Shown: positions 17,145 to 26,073 of the stretch, piece by piece
Numbering within the stretch: position 1 is the stretch's first letter
Layout of the letters: every line of letters starts with the position of its first letter
Source: Pseudolactococcus plantarum
Lineage (GTDB): Bacteria; Bacillota; Bacilli; Lactobacillales; Streptococcaceae
Reading direction: 5' to 3'
Length of the DNA stretch: 64,000 bases
Assembly (NCBI RefSeq): GCF_002441715.1
Contig: NZ_JXJX01000001.1
Location: 62,001-126,000 of the forward strand
Notes under the pieces: generated by a model
Told to the model about the DNA's origin: nothing
The model's database searches: none
Seen by the model: only the letters and a program-made list of their open reading frames with translations
Translations under genes and position numbers: made by a program

Positions 17145-19355
17145 ATGGCAAGCGAACCAAATCTCACAGGAGCAGAAGTTGTCGCTCTAGCAGAAACTTA
17201 TATGGGAGAACGAGATATTGTTCTGGTGAAAAAAGCATTAAAGTATGCTACCAATGCTCATAAAGAACAATACCGACAATCAGGTGAACCTTATATCATC
17301 CATCCGATTCAAGTTGCGGGGATTTTAGCGAATCTAAAGCTCGATGCGATTACAGTGTCTTGTGGCTTTCTTCATGATGTGGTTGAGGATACCGAAAGTA
17401 CACTAGATGATCTAGAAGCTGAGTTTGGTCTTGATGTTCGTGTTATCGTAGATGGCGTGACAAAACTTGGTAAAGTTGAATATAAATCACACGAAGAACA
17501 GTTAGCCGAAAATCATCGAAAAATGTTGATGGCCATGTCAAAAGACATGCGGGTTATTTTAGTTAAACTAGCTGACCGCTTGCATAATATGCGCACGCTC
17601 AAACATCTTCGTTCAGACAAGCAAAAACGTATCTCTAGAGAAACGATGGCGATTTATGCGCCACTAGCACATCGCCTGGGTATTTCTCGCATCAAATGGG
17701 AATTAGAGGATTTATCTTTTCGTTATCTAGATGAAATCGAATTTTACCGTATCCGAGGGTTGATGAAGGAGAAACGTGCTGATCGTGAAAAATTAGTTGA
17801 CGCGGTAACCTCAGAGCTTAAAACTTATATCGAAAAAGTAGGGGTTGTTGGTGAGATTTACGGTCGCCCCAAACATATCTATAGCATTTACCGTAAAATG
17901 CATGATAAAAAGAAACGCTTTGATGAGCTATATGATTTGATTGCTGTTCGCTGTATTTTGGATACAACGAGTGATGTTTATACGACTTTAGGATACATCC
18001 ATGACCTTTGGAAACCGATGCCGGGCCGTTTTAAGGACTACATCGCAAATCCAAAGGCGAATGGTTATCAGTCTGTTCACACGACTGTTTATGGACCGAA
18101 AGGTCCGATGGAGTTTCAAATTCGCACGCGTGAAATGCATGAGATTGCCGAATATGGGGTTGCAGCGCATTGGGCCTATAAAGCAGGTAGACAAGATCAA
18201 GTCTCTGCCAATGAAATTTCACAGAATTTGAATTGGATTCATGAACTCGTTGAACTCCAAGATGAGTCAAATGATGCACAAGATTTTGTGAAAGCAGTTC
18301 AAGAAGATATTTTATCTGAAAAGATTTATGTATTTACCCCAACCGGTGCTGTACAAGAGTTACCATCAGGATCAGGTCCTATAGATTTTGCCTATGCAAT
18401 TCATACTCAGGTTGGAGATAAGGCAGTAGGTGCCAAAATCAATGGGCGTATGACAGCACTAACGCAGGTTTTAAAAACCGGTGATGTTGTTGAAATTGTG
18501 ACCAATAAAACATCATTTGGTCCTAGTCGTGATTGGATTAAACTCGTTAAAACAAATAAAGCACGTAACAAAATTAAGCAATTCTTTAAAAACCAAGATA
18601 AAGAATTGTCGATTAATAAAGGTCGAGAGTTATTACAGGATTATTTATTAGAAAATGGGTTTGTGCCTAATCAATATCTGGATAAAAAACATCTAGCATC
18701 AGTATGTGATCGCTTGAATTTCAGAGATTCAGACGCTTTGTTTGCCTCTATCGGATTTGGCGAAACTGGTGTTATAACTGTTTTTAATAAGTTGACCGAA
18801 GACGAACGCCGTGAAATTGAGCGTGAAAAAGCACGCAAAGAAGCTGAAGAGCTGATGAATGGTGAGGTCAAGACCACTGGTGAAATCATGAAAATTCGCC
18901 ATGATGGTGGGGTAAATGTAGCGGGTATTGATAGTCTACTTGTTCGGATGAGTAAATGCTGTAATCCTGTACCAGGTGATGATATTATTGGTTACATTAC
19001 TAAAGGTCGTGGGGTTTCTATTCATCGAACGGATTGTCAAAATGTGAAGAGTCAAGAAGATTACGAGAATCGTTTGATCGCTGTTGAGTGGGAAGAACAG
19101 GGCGGCAGTAAAGACTACGTTGCTAATATCGATATTTTTGGTTTCAATCGGACTGGTATCGCCAATGATGTCATGCAAGTCTTATCTAATACGACTAAAA
19201 AATTGATTTCAATCAATGCACAACCAACAAAAGATTTGAAAATGGCAAACATACACGTACAACTCAGTATTAAGAATTTGTCAGAGTTGACAACTGTTGT
19301 CGATAAAATCAAAATGGTACCTGATGTATATAGTGTGAAACGAACAAATGGTTAA
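17145..19355 (+). CDS. relA: Bifunctional (p)ppGpp synthetase/hydrolase, RelA/SpoT (Rel) family
   Basis: A 736-residue long RSH enzyme controlling the stringent response. The HD hydrolase domain (about residues 30-200) keeps its metal site in FLHDVVEDTE. The synthetase domain (about 220-390) has GRFKDYIANPKANGYQSVHT; the RFKD form of the RxKD motif is the type found in bifunctional Rel rather than synthetase-only RelA. A TGS domain (about 390-450, VFTPTGAVQELPSG), a zinc-finger/conserved-cysteine region (SKCCNPVPGD) and a C-terminal ACT domain (about 655-736) follow. The start is supported by family length; the ribosome site before ATG 17145 is weak. dtd follows 49 bases on, as in many Firmicutes. 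Confidence 0.97.
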   Translation: MASEPNLTGAEVVALAETYMGERDIVLVKKALKYATNAHKEQYRQSGEPYIIHPIQVAGILANLKLDAITVSCGFLHDVVEDTESTLDDLEAEFGLDVRVIVDGVTKLGKVEYKSHEEQLAENHRKMLMAMSKDMRVILVKLADRLHNMRTLKHLRSDKQKRISRETMAIYAPLAHRLGISRIKWELEDLSFRYLDEIEFYRIRGLMKEKRADREKLVDAVTSELKTYIEKVGVVGEIYGRPKHIYSIYRKMHDKKKRFDELYDLIAVRCILDTTSDVYTTLGYIHDLWKPMPGRFKDYIANPKANGYQSVHTTVYGPKGPMEFQIRTREMHEIAEYGVAAHWAYKAGRQDQVSANEISQNLNWIHELVELQDESNDAQDFVKAVQEDILSEKIYVFTPTGAVQELPSGSGPIDFAYAIHTQVGDKAVGAKINGRMTALTQVLKTGDVVEIVTNKTSFGPSRDWIKLVKTNKARNKIKQFFKNQDKELSINKGRELLQDYLLENGFVPNQYLDKKHLASVCDRLNFRDSDALFASIGFGETGVITVFNKLTEDERREIEREKARKEAEELMNGEVKTTGEIMKIRHDGGVNVAGIDSLLVRMSKCCNPVPGDDIIGYITKGRGVSIHRTDCQNVKSQEDYENRLIAVEWEEQGGSKDYVANIDIFGFNRTGIANDVMQVLSNTTKKLISINAQPTKDLKMANIHVQLSIKNLSELTTVVDKIKMVPDVYSVKRTNG

Positions 19356-19404
19356 ACTATTTGATTAAGCGATTATATCAATGAAAAGGGGGAAATGACC
19401 ACAT

Positions 19405-19860
19405 ATGAAACTTGTGATTCAACGTGTTAAGCAGGCTAGTTGCAGGGTTGATGACCGCATTATTTCTGAAATTCAACAAGGGTTATTACTATTTGTCGGA
19501 ATAGAAGATGCAGATACAGATGCAGATGTTGCCTATGCTGTTAGAAAAGTAAGTCATCTCCGTATTTTTTCAGATGATGCTGATAAAATGAACCTATCTG
19601 TTAAAGATATCGCGAATGGTGCTATCTTATCTATCTCCCAATTTACTTTATTTGCAGAAACAAAAAAAGGGAACCGGCCAAGTTTTACTAAAGCAGGGAA
19701 CCCAGAACATGCAAAAGCATTATATGATAAGTTCAATCAAGCACTGCAGGCAGAAGTTCAGACTGTTACGGGTATTTTTGGTGCAGATATGAAAATAGCA
19801 CTCGAAAACGATGGTCCTGTGACGTTGATCATAGATACAAGAGAGCGTGTATCTAGCTAA
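19405..19860 (+). CDS. dtd: D-aminoacyl-tRNA deacylase
   Basis: A 151-residue homodimeric enzyme that removes D-amino acids (for example D-Tyr) wrongly attached to tRNA. The active-site motifs ISQFTLFAETKKGNRPSF (about 77-94) and NDGPVTLIIDT (about 135-145) are present. GGGGGAA lies about 11 bases before the ATG. It is downstream of rel and probably shares its transcript. Confidence 0.96.
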   Translation: MKLVIQRVKQASCRVDDRIISEIQQGLLLFVGIEDADTDADVAYAVRKVSHLRIFSDDADKMNLSVKDIANGAILSISQFTLFAETKKGNRPSFTKAGNPEHAKALYDKFNQALQAEVQTVTGIFGADMKIALENDGPVTLIIDTRERVSS

Positions 19861-19936
19861 ACATCGCTTCTTTGAGAGGTGGCAAACTCCCCAGATGCTA
19901 ATTTTATTGCTATAAGTTTAACTGGCTATCAAATCG

Positions 19937-19992
19937 TTGACAATTATCAGATAGTTTTGTATACTATTTAAGAACTGAATTTTCAGAATATT
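19937..19992 (+). promoter_or_regulatory. Promoter of the first livJ-like gene with CodY boxes
   Basis: TTGACA (19937-19942), 17 bases, TATACT (19960-19965). A CodY box AATTTTCAGAATATT (19978-19992) matches the consensus AATTTTCWGAAAATT at 14 of 15 positions just after the expected start point. A weaker copy (AATTATCAGATAGTT, 19942-19956, 12 of 15) lies between -35 and -10. CodY bound here should block transcription when branched-chain amino acids are abundant. Confidence 0.75.
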
Positions 19993-20023
19993 ATGTAGGC
20001 TTAGAATTAGTAGGAGAAAAAGT

Positions 20024-21207
20024 ATGAAACTTAAAGCTTTAGGAATAATAGCAGCGACAGGCTTAGCCGTGTTGTCATTAGCAGCATGTAGTACCGCACC
20101 TGGCGGAAACTCATCAGCATCTAAAGGGACAGCAATTGGGGACAACTTCAAATTAGGGTATGACCTTGAACTTTCAGGAGCAGTAGCAGCTTATGGTAAT
20201 GCTGGTAAAAAAGGTGCTGATCTAGCGGTTGATGAGATTAACAAAGCTGGCGGTATTAACGGCAAACAAATCAAAGTAATCTCAAAAGATAATAAATCTG
20301 ATAACGTGGAAGCTGCGACTGTTGCTTCAAATTTGATTAATAACGATAAAGTAAATGCAATCATTGGGTCTATGACATCTGGTGCTGTTAAATCAATGAC
20401 ACCAAATGTTACAAAAGGTGCTGTGCCATTGGTAACACCTGGTGGTACAGATGATACCTTGACAGAGTCAAAAGGTAAAGTGAATGAGTTTATTTTCCGT
20501 TCAACTTTCCAAGATAGCTATCAAGGTAAAGTACTTGCTAACTACACAGCAGATAAACTAAATGCTAAAAAAGTTGTCTTGTACTATGATAACTCATCTG
20601 ACTATGCCAAAGGTATCGCTAAATCATTTGAAAAAACGTATAAAGGTAAGATCGTTGATAAAGTAACGTTCCAATCAGGGGACAAAGACTTCCAAGAACA
20701 TTATCTAAAATTAAATCTGAAGATTTTGATGCAATTGTAATGCCAGGCTACTACAATGAAGCAGGATTAATTACAAAACAAGCACGTGAATTTGGCTTAA
20801 CACAACCAATTCTTGGTGGTGATGGTTTTGCCGATCCAACATTTATTTCATTAGCTGGTAATGCTGGTGCAACAAACGTTTATTATGTATCAGGTTATTC
20901 AGGACGTACACCTGCAAATGATATCACTAAGAAATTTATCGCAGGCTACAAAGCAAAATATCAATCTGAACCTTCTATGTTTGATGCCCTTTCCTATGAT
21001 GCAGTTTACATGGTAAAACAAGCTGCTGAAGATACGAAAGCAAAAACTTCTGTAGATGTTAAAGATGGCCTTGCTAAGTTGAAAAACTTTACTGGCGCGA
21101 CTGGTGACATTACTGTAGATAAAGAGCATAACCCAATTAAAGATGCAGTGGTTGTGAAACTTGACAATGGTAAAGAAGCATCTGAAACGGTTGTTAAACC
21201 AAACTAA
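20024..21207 (+). pseudogene. livJ: Branched-chain amino acid ABC transporter binding lipoprotein, copy 1, frameshifted
   Basis: The first frame (20024-20740) encodes a lipoprotein signal ending in the lipobox LAAC and the N-terminal lobe of a LivJ-type periplasmic-binding-fold protein. It breaks after GDKDFQE, and the remainder (PGYYNEAGLITKQAREF...) continues in another frame to 21207. One missing base near 20692-20700 explains this: with it restored the text reads DFQ-x-TLSKIKSEDFDAIVMPGYY, matching copies 2 and 3. Both halves are well conserved, so the event is recent, or is a sequencing error. If real, the product would be a secreted half-protein unable to close on its ligand. Confidence 0.85.
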
Positions 21208-21230
21208 ATCGGCGACCGAGCTGTGACAAC

Positions 21231-21260
21231 GTCACAAAGTCATCAGACTTTGTGACTTTT
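21231..21260 (+). terminator. Intergenic hairpin between livJ copies 1 and 2
   Basis: GTCACAAAGT (21231-21240), loop CATCAG, ACTTTGTGAC (21247-21256), then TTTT. A 10-bp perfect stem with only four T suggests partial termination, lowering expression of copy 2 relative to copy 1. Confidence 0.75.
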
Positions 21261-21279
21261 GTCCGTATTAGGAGAAAAA

Positions 21280-22452
21280 ATGAAGAAAATTGGAATTTTA
21301 GGTGTTGTAGGATTAGGTCTTGTCCTATTGGCTGGTTGTGGCGCAGCACCTGGTGCAGATAAAGCAGCATCAGATAAAGGAAATACCATCGGTAAAACGG
21401 TTAAGATTGGTGTTAATATGGAGTTATCTGGTGCTTATGCAGCCCCAGGTAATGCTGAAAAAAATGCCATAAAACTCGCTGCTGATGAAATCAATGCCAA
21501 AGGTGGCATTGGTGGTAAAAAGATTGAGTTAGTCGTTAAAGATAACAAGACTGATAACGGCGAAGTGGCAACGGTTGCCTCTAACTTAGCAAATAACGAT
21601 AAAGTTGTTGCAATGATTGGTCCGATGTCTTCAGGTGGTACGCTTGCCGCAACGCCTAATGTCACTAAATCAAAAGTACCCTTGATTACCCCAACAGGTA
21701 CAAATGATAGTCTGACTTATAAAGATGGTAAGGTACAATCCTATATTTTCCGTACGATTTTTCCAGATTCATTCCAAGGTAAAGTTATCGCTAACTACAC
21801 GGAGAATACCTTAAAAGCGAAAAAAGTATTGGTTTACTATGACAATTCATCGGATTATGCTCGCGGCATTTTGAAAACCTTTAAGCAAAATTATAAGGGT
21901 GATATTGTTGATACATTGAGCTACCAAGGTGGAGATAAAGATTTTCAAGCGGCTTTAACAAAAGTGAAAGACAAATCTTTTGATGCAATTGCTTTGATCG
22001 GTTACTATGCTGAGGGTGGTCTCATTACTAAACAAGCACGTGAAATGGGTATTACGCAAACAATCGTTGGTGGAGATGGTATTTCTGATCCAACTTATAC
22101 AGCTTTAGCAGGTAAATCAGCAACTAATATTCACTATGTGGCAGGGTTCTCGACTAAAGCACCATTTAATGAGACAACTAAAACATTTATCTCGGCTTAC
22201 CAAGCAGCTTATAAAGAAGAGCCGTCAGCATTTGCTGCATGTGCTTATGATGCAGTCTACATGATTAAACAAGCAGTGGAAAAGGAAAAAGTGACTAATT
22301 CTACAGAATTAGCAAAAGCACTAGCGGATACAAAAGGTTTAGTTGGTGCGACAGGTACAATAGATATTGATAAATATCATAACCCTGTTAAAGCGGCGGT
22401 AATGGTTCAACTTGAAGATGGCAAGGAAGTTTCAGCAAAAATTGTGAAATAA
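21280..22452 (+). CDS. livJ: Branched-chain amino acid ABC transporter binding lipoprotein, copy 2
   Basis: A 390-residue extracellular solute-binding lipoprotein of the LivJ/Leu-Ile-Val family. The signal peptide MKKIGILGVVGLGLVLLAGC carries lipobox LAGC; the mature protein is held in the membrane by the lipidated cysteine. It delivers ligand to the LivHM permease. The conserved VYYDNSSDYARGI hinge and MIGPMSSGGT ligand-loop blocks are seen. AGGAG is 5 bases before ATG 21280; an upstream in-frame start at 21259 would add a region overlapping the terminator hairpin. No own promoter is obvious, so it depends on read-through from copy 1. Confidence 0.93.
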   Translation: MKKIGILGVVGLGLVLLAGCGAAPGADKAASDKGNTIGKTVKIGVNMELSGAYAAPGNAEKNAIKLAADEINAKGGIGGKKIELVVKDNKTDNGEVATVASNLANNDKVVAMIGPMSSGGTLAATPNVTKSKVPLITPTGTNDSLTYKDGKVQSYIFRTIFPDSFQGKVIANYTENTLKAKKVLVYYDNSSDYARGILKTFKQNYKGDIVDTLSYQGGDKDFQAALTKVKDKSFDAIALIGYYAEGGLITKQAREMGITQTIVGGDGISDPTYTALAGKSATNIHYVAGFSTKAPFNETTKTFISAYQAAYKEEPSAFAACAYDAVYMIKQAVEKEKVTNSTELAKALADTKGLVGATGTIDIDKYHNPVKAAVMVQLEDGKEVSAKIVK

Positions 22453-22500
22453 GTGCTATAAAAGTTTAAATATGGATGACGTTTCAATCGATTCATTGCT

Positions 22501-22535
22501 TAAAATAAGTTGACGCCAGTCGTCAACTTATTTTA
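22501..22535 (+). terminator. Terminator after livJ copy 2
   Basis: A perfect 15-bp stem (22501-22515 with 22521-22535) with a CCAGT loop, ending in TTTTA. It separates copies 1-2 from copy 3, which has its own promoter. Confidence 0.85.
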
Positions 22536-22645
22536 GTGCAAAAGAGTTAATAATTAAGGATTAATTTTTAGGTTAACTTGTTGAATTGCTTGCGTTTGTT
22601 TGTGTGATTAAGCTAGTGTACAACATCAACTTTTCTGATAGCAGC

Positions 22646-22673
22646 TTGACAACTTTCAGAAAATTGATACAAT
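22646..22673 (+). promoter_or_regulatory. Promoter of livJ copy 3 with embedded CodY box
   Basis: TTGACA (22646-22651), 16 bases, TACAAT (22668-22673). The spacer holds AACTTTCAGAAAATT (22651-22665), a CodY box with one mismatch to AATTTTCWGAAAATT. A protein bound there would directly block polymerase. Confidence 0.82.
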
Positions 22674-22729
22674 GATAATTAAATTGCTGTAAACGTATCT
22701 AGCCACATATTATTATCTAGGAGAATGTA

Positions 22730-23908
22730 ATGAATAAATCATCTAAAGTTTTTTTAAGTGTTTTGGCTGTCGCTGCAGTCTTGACACTTGCCTCTTGTGC
22801 TGCTCCGGGAGAGAGTAGAAATGCTAATGGGAACGCAATTGGCAAAACTTTTAAAATTGGCTATGATATCGAAATGACTGGTGCTGTTGCTGCTTACGGT
22901 AAAGGTAGCGAACGCGGTGCAGACATGGCAGTGGCAGAACTTAATGCTGCTGGTGGTATTAATGGTAAAAAAATAGAAGTTGTCAAAAAAGACAACAAGT
23001 CAGATAATGCTGAGTCAGCAACAGTTGCGACGAATTTGATGGCAAATGATAAGGTGAATGCAGTTGTTGGGACGAATGCGTCTTCACAAACAAAAGCAAT
23101 GATACCAAATGCGAATAAATTTGCAGTGCCAATCGTTGCCCCAACGTCAACCAATAACGAATTAACTCACCAAGGAAATAAAGTCGAAAAATATGTATTT
23201 CGTGCCATCTTCCCTGACTCGTTTCAAGGGAAAGTTATTTCTAATTTTGTAACAGACAAGTTGAAAGCTGAAAATGTTGCAGTATACTACGATAATTCAT
23301 CTGACTATGCAAAAGGTCTTTATCAAAATTTTAAAGACAACTACAAGGGTAAAATTTCAGAAGTTGCTACATTCCAAGCTGGAGAAAAAGATTTCCAAGC
23401 ACAATTATCAAAATTATCGAAAGAAAAATTTGGTGCCTTGGTTGTTTTAGGTTACTACCAAGAAGCTGGTATTTTAGTTAAACAAGCACGCGAACTTGGC
23501 ATGACCATGCCTGTCGTGGGTGGTGATGTGCTAGCAGATCCTACTTTTGCAAGTCTTGCTGGAGAAAAAGCTGCTAACAATATCTATTTTGTATCAGGAT
23601 TTTCAAGTTTGAAACCTGCCAATGATAAAACAGAAGCTTTTATCAAAAATTATAAAGCTAAGTATGGTGTCGCACCATCTGCTTATGAAGCGTGCGCTTA
23701 TGATGCTGTCATGATGATTAATGAAGCGGCAGTTTCTGAAAAAGCTAAAACTTCAGTTGACGTTGCAAACGGCTTAGCCAAAATTAAGAACTTTAAAGGT
23801 GTGACAGGAACGATTACGGTCAACAAATATCATGATCCTGTAAAATCAGCTTATCTTGTTAAACTTGAAAATGGTAAAGAAGTCTCTGCGGAAATTATTA
23901 ATCCTTAA
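22730..23908 (+). CDS. livJ: Branched-chain amino acid ABC transporter binding lipoprotein, copy 3
   Basis: A 392-residue LivJ-family lipoprotein with lipobox LASC (Cys at about residue 23) and the same core as copies 1 and 2 (IGYDIEMTGAVAAYGKGSERGAD, YYDNSSDYAKGLY, ARELGMTMPVVGGD). Differences cluster in the ligand-loop region (VVGTNASSQTKAM here, MIGPMSSGGTLAA in copy 2), so the three proteins may differ in amino acid preference while sharing one permease. It has its own promoter and terminator, and TAGGAG precedes the ATG. Confidence 0.93.
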   Translation: MNKSSKVFLSVLAVAAVLTLASCAAPGESRNANGNAIGKTFKIGYDIEMTGAVAAYGKGSERGADMAVAELNAAGGINGKKIEVVKKDNKSDNAESATVATNLMANDKVNAVVGTNASSQTKAMIPNANKFAVPIVAPTSTNNELTHQGNKVEKYVFRAIFPDSFQGKVISNFVTDKLKAENVAVYYDNSSDYAKGLYQNFKDNYKGKISEVATFQAGEKDFQAQLSKLSKEKFGALVVLGYYQEAGILVKQARELGMTMPVVGGDVLADPTFASLAGEKAANNIYFVSGFSSLKPANDKTEAFIKNYKAKYGVAPSAYEACAYDAVMMINEAAVSEKAKTSVDVANGLAKIKNFKGVTGTITVNKYHDPVKSAYLVKLENGKEVSAEIINP

Positions 23909-23933
23909 TGAGAGTGCTTGTCTATTGATATTT

Positions 23934-23966
23934 AAAACGTAACCTATGATATGTTGCGTTTTTTTT
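23934..23966 (+). terminator. Terminator after livJ copy 3
   Basis: AAAACGTAAC pairs with GTTGCGTTTT (one G-U) around a 9-base loop and is followed by eight T. It separates livJ copy 3 from the livHMGF operon. The rest of the 23909-24227 gap holds the livH promoter. Confidence 0.85.
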
Positions 23967-24128
23967 ATTGCCTGGTGGATATTGGCGTCAGAATTGATTA
24001 ACTAGTTATGACTGTTTTCAGTTTAGATTATCTAACTTCTTGTTCAAGTGCTTATAGTCTCGTCTTAACAAACTATTTTTATGGTATAAATTTTCTTTAT
24101 ATCTGGTCAAAAAATATGAAAACTCGGC

Positions 24129-24156
24129 TTGAATTTTCTGAAAATTATGGTAAAAT
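24129..24156 (+). promoter_or_regulatory. livHMGF promoter with a perfect CodY box
   Basis: TTGAAT (24129-24134), 16 bases, TGG-TAAAAT (hexamer 24151-24156). AATTTTCTGAAAATT (24132-24146) matches the 15-base CodY consensus AATTTTCWGAAAATT exactly and fills the space between -35 and -10. In the leader, ATTGTCTA (24167-24174) and TAGACAAT (24182-24189) form an 8-bp stem of unknown role. Confidence 0.88.
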
Positions 24157-24227
24157 AGATAGAATAATTGTCTACTTTTGTTAGACAATATTATCTTATT
24201 TTAGAATATATATATTGGAGAAAAGCA

Positions 24228-25109
24228 ATGCAGATTATTGTCAATGGCTTGATTCTCGGAAGTGTGTATGCCTTAATTGCGCTTGGCTACACTATGGTTT
24301 ACGGGATTATCAAACTAATCAACTTTGCTCACGGAGACGTCTACATGATGGGCGCTTTTATGGGCTATTACTTCATTAATTCCCTACATATGAACTTTTT
24401 TATCGCTTTAGTTTTATCGATGATTGGCTGTTCAATTTTGGGTGTGGTGATCGAATTCTTGGCTTACCGACCATTACGTAAGTCAAGTAAGGTAGCAGCT
24501 TTGATTACTGCGATTGGTGTATCATTTTTACTCGAAAATGTCATGATTTACTTTGTAGGATCTGCATCACGTCAATTTCCTACTGCCATCGCTGTCAAAA
24601 AATATACGTTAGGTAGTATCACGATTACAAATGTTCAATTCATGATCTTGATAACGGCTATTATCTTGATGGTATTATTACAGTTGATCGTTAAGAAAAC
24701 AAAAATGGGTAAAGCCATGCGAGCTGTATCTGTTGAAGCAGATGCTGCACGTTTAATGGGGATTAACGTTGATAGAACAATCAGCTTTACCTTTGCTTTA
24801 GGATCAGCTCTAGCTGGTGCGGCTGGTGTTTTGATCGGACTTTACTATGGCTCGATAGATCCACTTATGGGTATGGCGCCAGGTCTAAAAGCATTCGTTG
24901 CGGCAGTACTAGGTGGTATCGGTATCATCCCTGGTGCAGCACTTGGTGGTATTGTTATTGGTCTTCTTGAGACACTTGCACAATCACTCCCAGGTAAACT
25001 CTCTTGGGTAGCAGGATACAAAGATGCGGTGGTTTACGCTGTTTTAATCATCATTTTGTTGATTCGTCCTGCAGGTATTCTAGGTAAAAACTTGAAGGAG
25101 AAGGTGTAA
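24228..25109 (+). CDS. livH: Branched-chain amino acid ABC transporter permease LivH
   Basis: A 293-residue polytopic membrane protein forming half of the transport channel. Start set at 24228 (MQIIVNGLILGSVYALIALG), where TTGGAG lies 7 bases upstream; an upstream in-frame ATG at 24168 lies in the leader next to the promoter. Signature segments YTMVYGIIKLINFAHGDVYM and the GIGIIPGAALGGIVIGLLE coupling region are typical of LivH. It starts the livHMGF operon and overlaps its neighbours closely (4 bases to livM). Confidence 0.95.
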   Translation: MQIIVNGLILGSVYALIALGYTMVYGIIKLINFAHGDVYMMGAFMGYYFINSLHMNFFIALVLSMIGCSILGVVIEFLAYRPLRKSSKVAALITAIGVSFLLENVMIYFVGSASRQFPTAIAVKKYTLGSITITNVQFMILITAIILMVLLQLIVKKTKMGKAMRAVSVEADAARLMGINVDRTISFTFALGSALAGAAGVLIGLYYGSIDPLMGMAPGLKAFVAAVLGGIGIIPGAALGGIVIGLLETLAQSLPGKLSWVAGYKDAVVYAVLIIILLIRPAGILGKNLKEKV

Positions 25110-25113
25110 GATA

Positions 25114-26073
25114 ATGAAAAAAAATCTAAAACTATCCCTTATTTGGCTTGTTATTATCGCAGTTATCTATGGTATTTTAATCGGTCTGATCAGTGCGGGT
25201 GTTATTAACGAATTTGTGACGCAAATCATTACACAGATTGGGATTAACTTAATCGTCGCTGTTGGACTTAACTTGGTTATCGGTTTTACAGGTCAGTTCT
25301 CATTTGGCTCTGCAGGATTTATGGCAATCGGTGCCTACGCTTCAGCAATCGTGTCAGCTAGACTAGCACCAACATGGGGAACAATTTTCTTGTCTATGTT
25401 GATCGGTGCTGTTGTTGCAGGTATCGTCGCTGTTATTGTTGGGTATCCAACATTAAGATTAAAAGGTGATTATCTTGCGATTGCAACGTTAGGTGTGTCG
25501 GAAATCATCCGTATCTTAATTATGAATGGTGGGGACCTTACCAACGGTGCAGCTGGGTTATCAGGAATTGTTCTGTTCACTAGCTGGGGCATGACTTTCA
25601 TCTTTGCAGTACTTGTGATTATTTTCGTGTTAAACTTTATCTACTCGCCATCAGGACGTGCGACCTTATCTGTACGTGAAGATGAGATCGCTTCTGAATC
25701 TATGGGTGTTAATGTGACCCGTGTTAAAGTTATTGCGTTCACACTTGGTGCGATGGTTACTGCCATAGCAGGTAGTTTGTATGCAGGATTTATCGGTACT
25801 GTAACACCGAAAGATTTCACATGGATGAAATCAGTAGATGCTTTGATCATCGTCGTACTTGGTGGTTTAGGCTCTATTACAGGAACAATTATTGCAGCAG
25901 TTATCTTAGGCTTATTAAATATGTTCCTACAAGATTTTGGTGCAATTCGTATGATCATCTATTCATTAGTTTTGATTTTAGTGATGATCTTCCGCCCAGG
26001 TGGCTTACTAGGAACATGGGAATTCAAACTCTCACGTTTCTTCAATAAAAAAGAAAATAAGGAGGCTAAATAA
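25114..26073 (+). CDS. livM: Branched-chain amino acid ABC transporter permease LivM
   Basis: A 319-residue permease, the second half of the channel, with about nine hydrophobic segments. The family block NLVIGFTGQFSFGSAGFMAIGAYAS near residues 55-80 and the coupling-helix segment GLGSITGTIIAAVILGLLN near 250 are present. Its stop codon overlaps the livG ATG (TAATG), so the two are translationally coupled. Confidence 0.95.
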   Translation: MKKNLKLSLIWLVIIAVIYGILIGLISAGVINEFVTQIITQIGINLIVAVGLNLVIGFTGQFSFGSAGFMAIGAYASAIVSARLAPTWGTIFLSMLIGAVVAGIVAVIVGYPTLRLKGDYLAIATLGVSEIIRILIMNGGDLTNGAAGLSGIVLFTSWGMTFIFAVLVIIFVLNFIYSPSGRATLSVREDEIASESMGVNVTRVKVIAFTLGAMVTAIAGSLYAGFIGTVTPKDFTWMKSVDALIIVVLGGLGSITGTIIAAVILGLLNMFLQDFGAIRMIIYSLVLILVMIFRPGGLLGTWEFKLSRFFNKKENKEAK

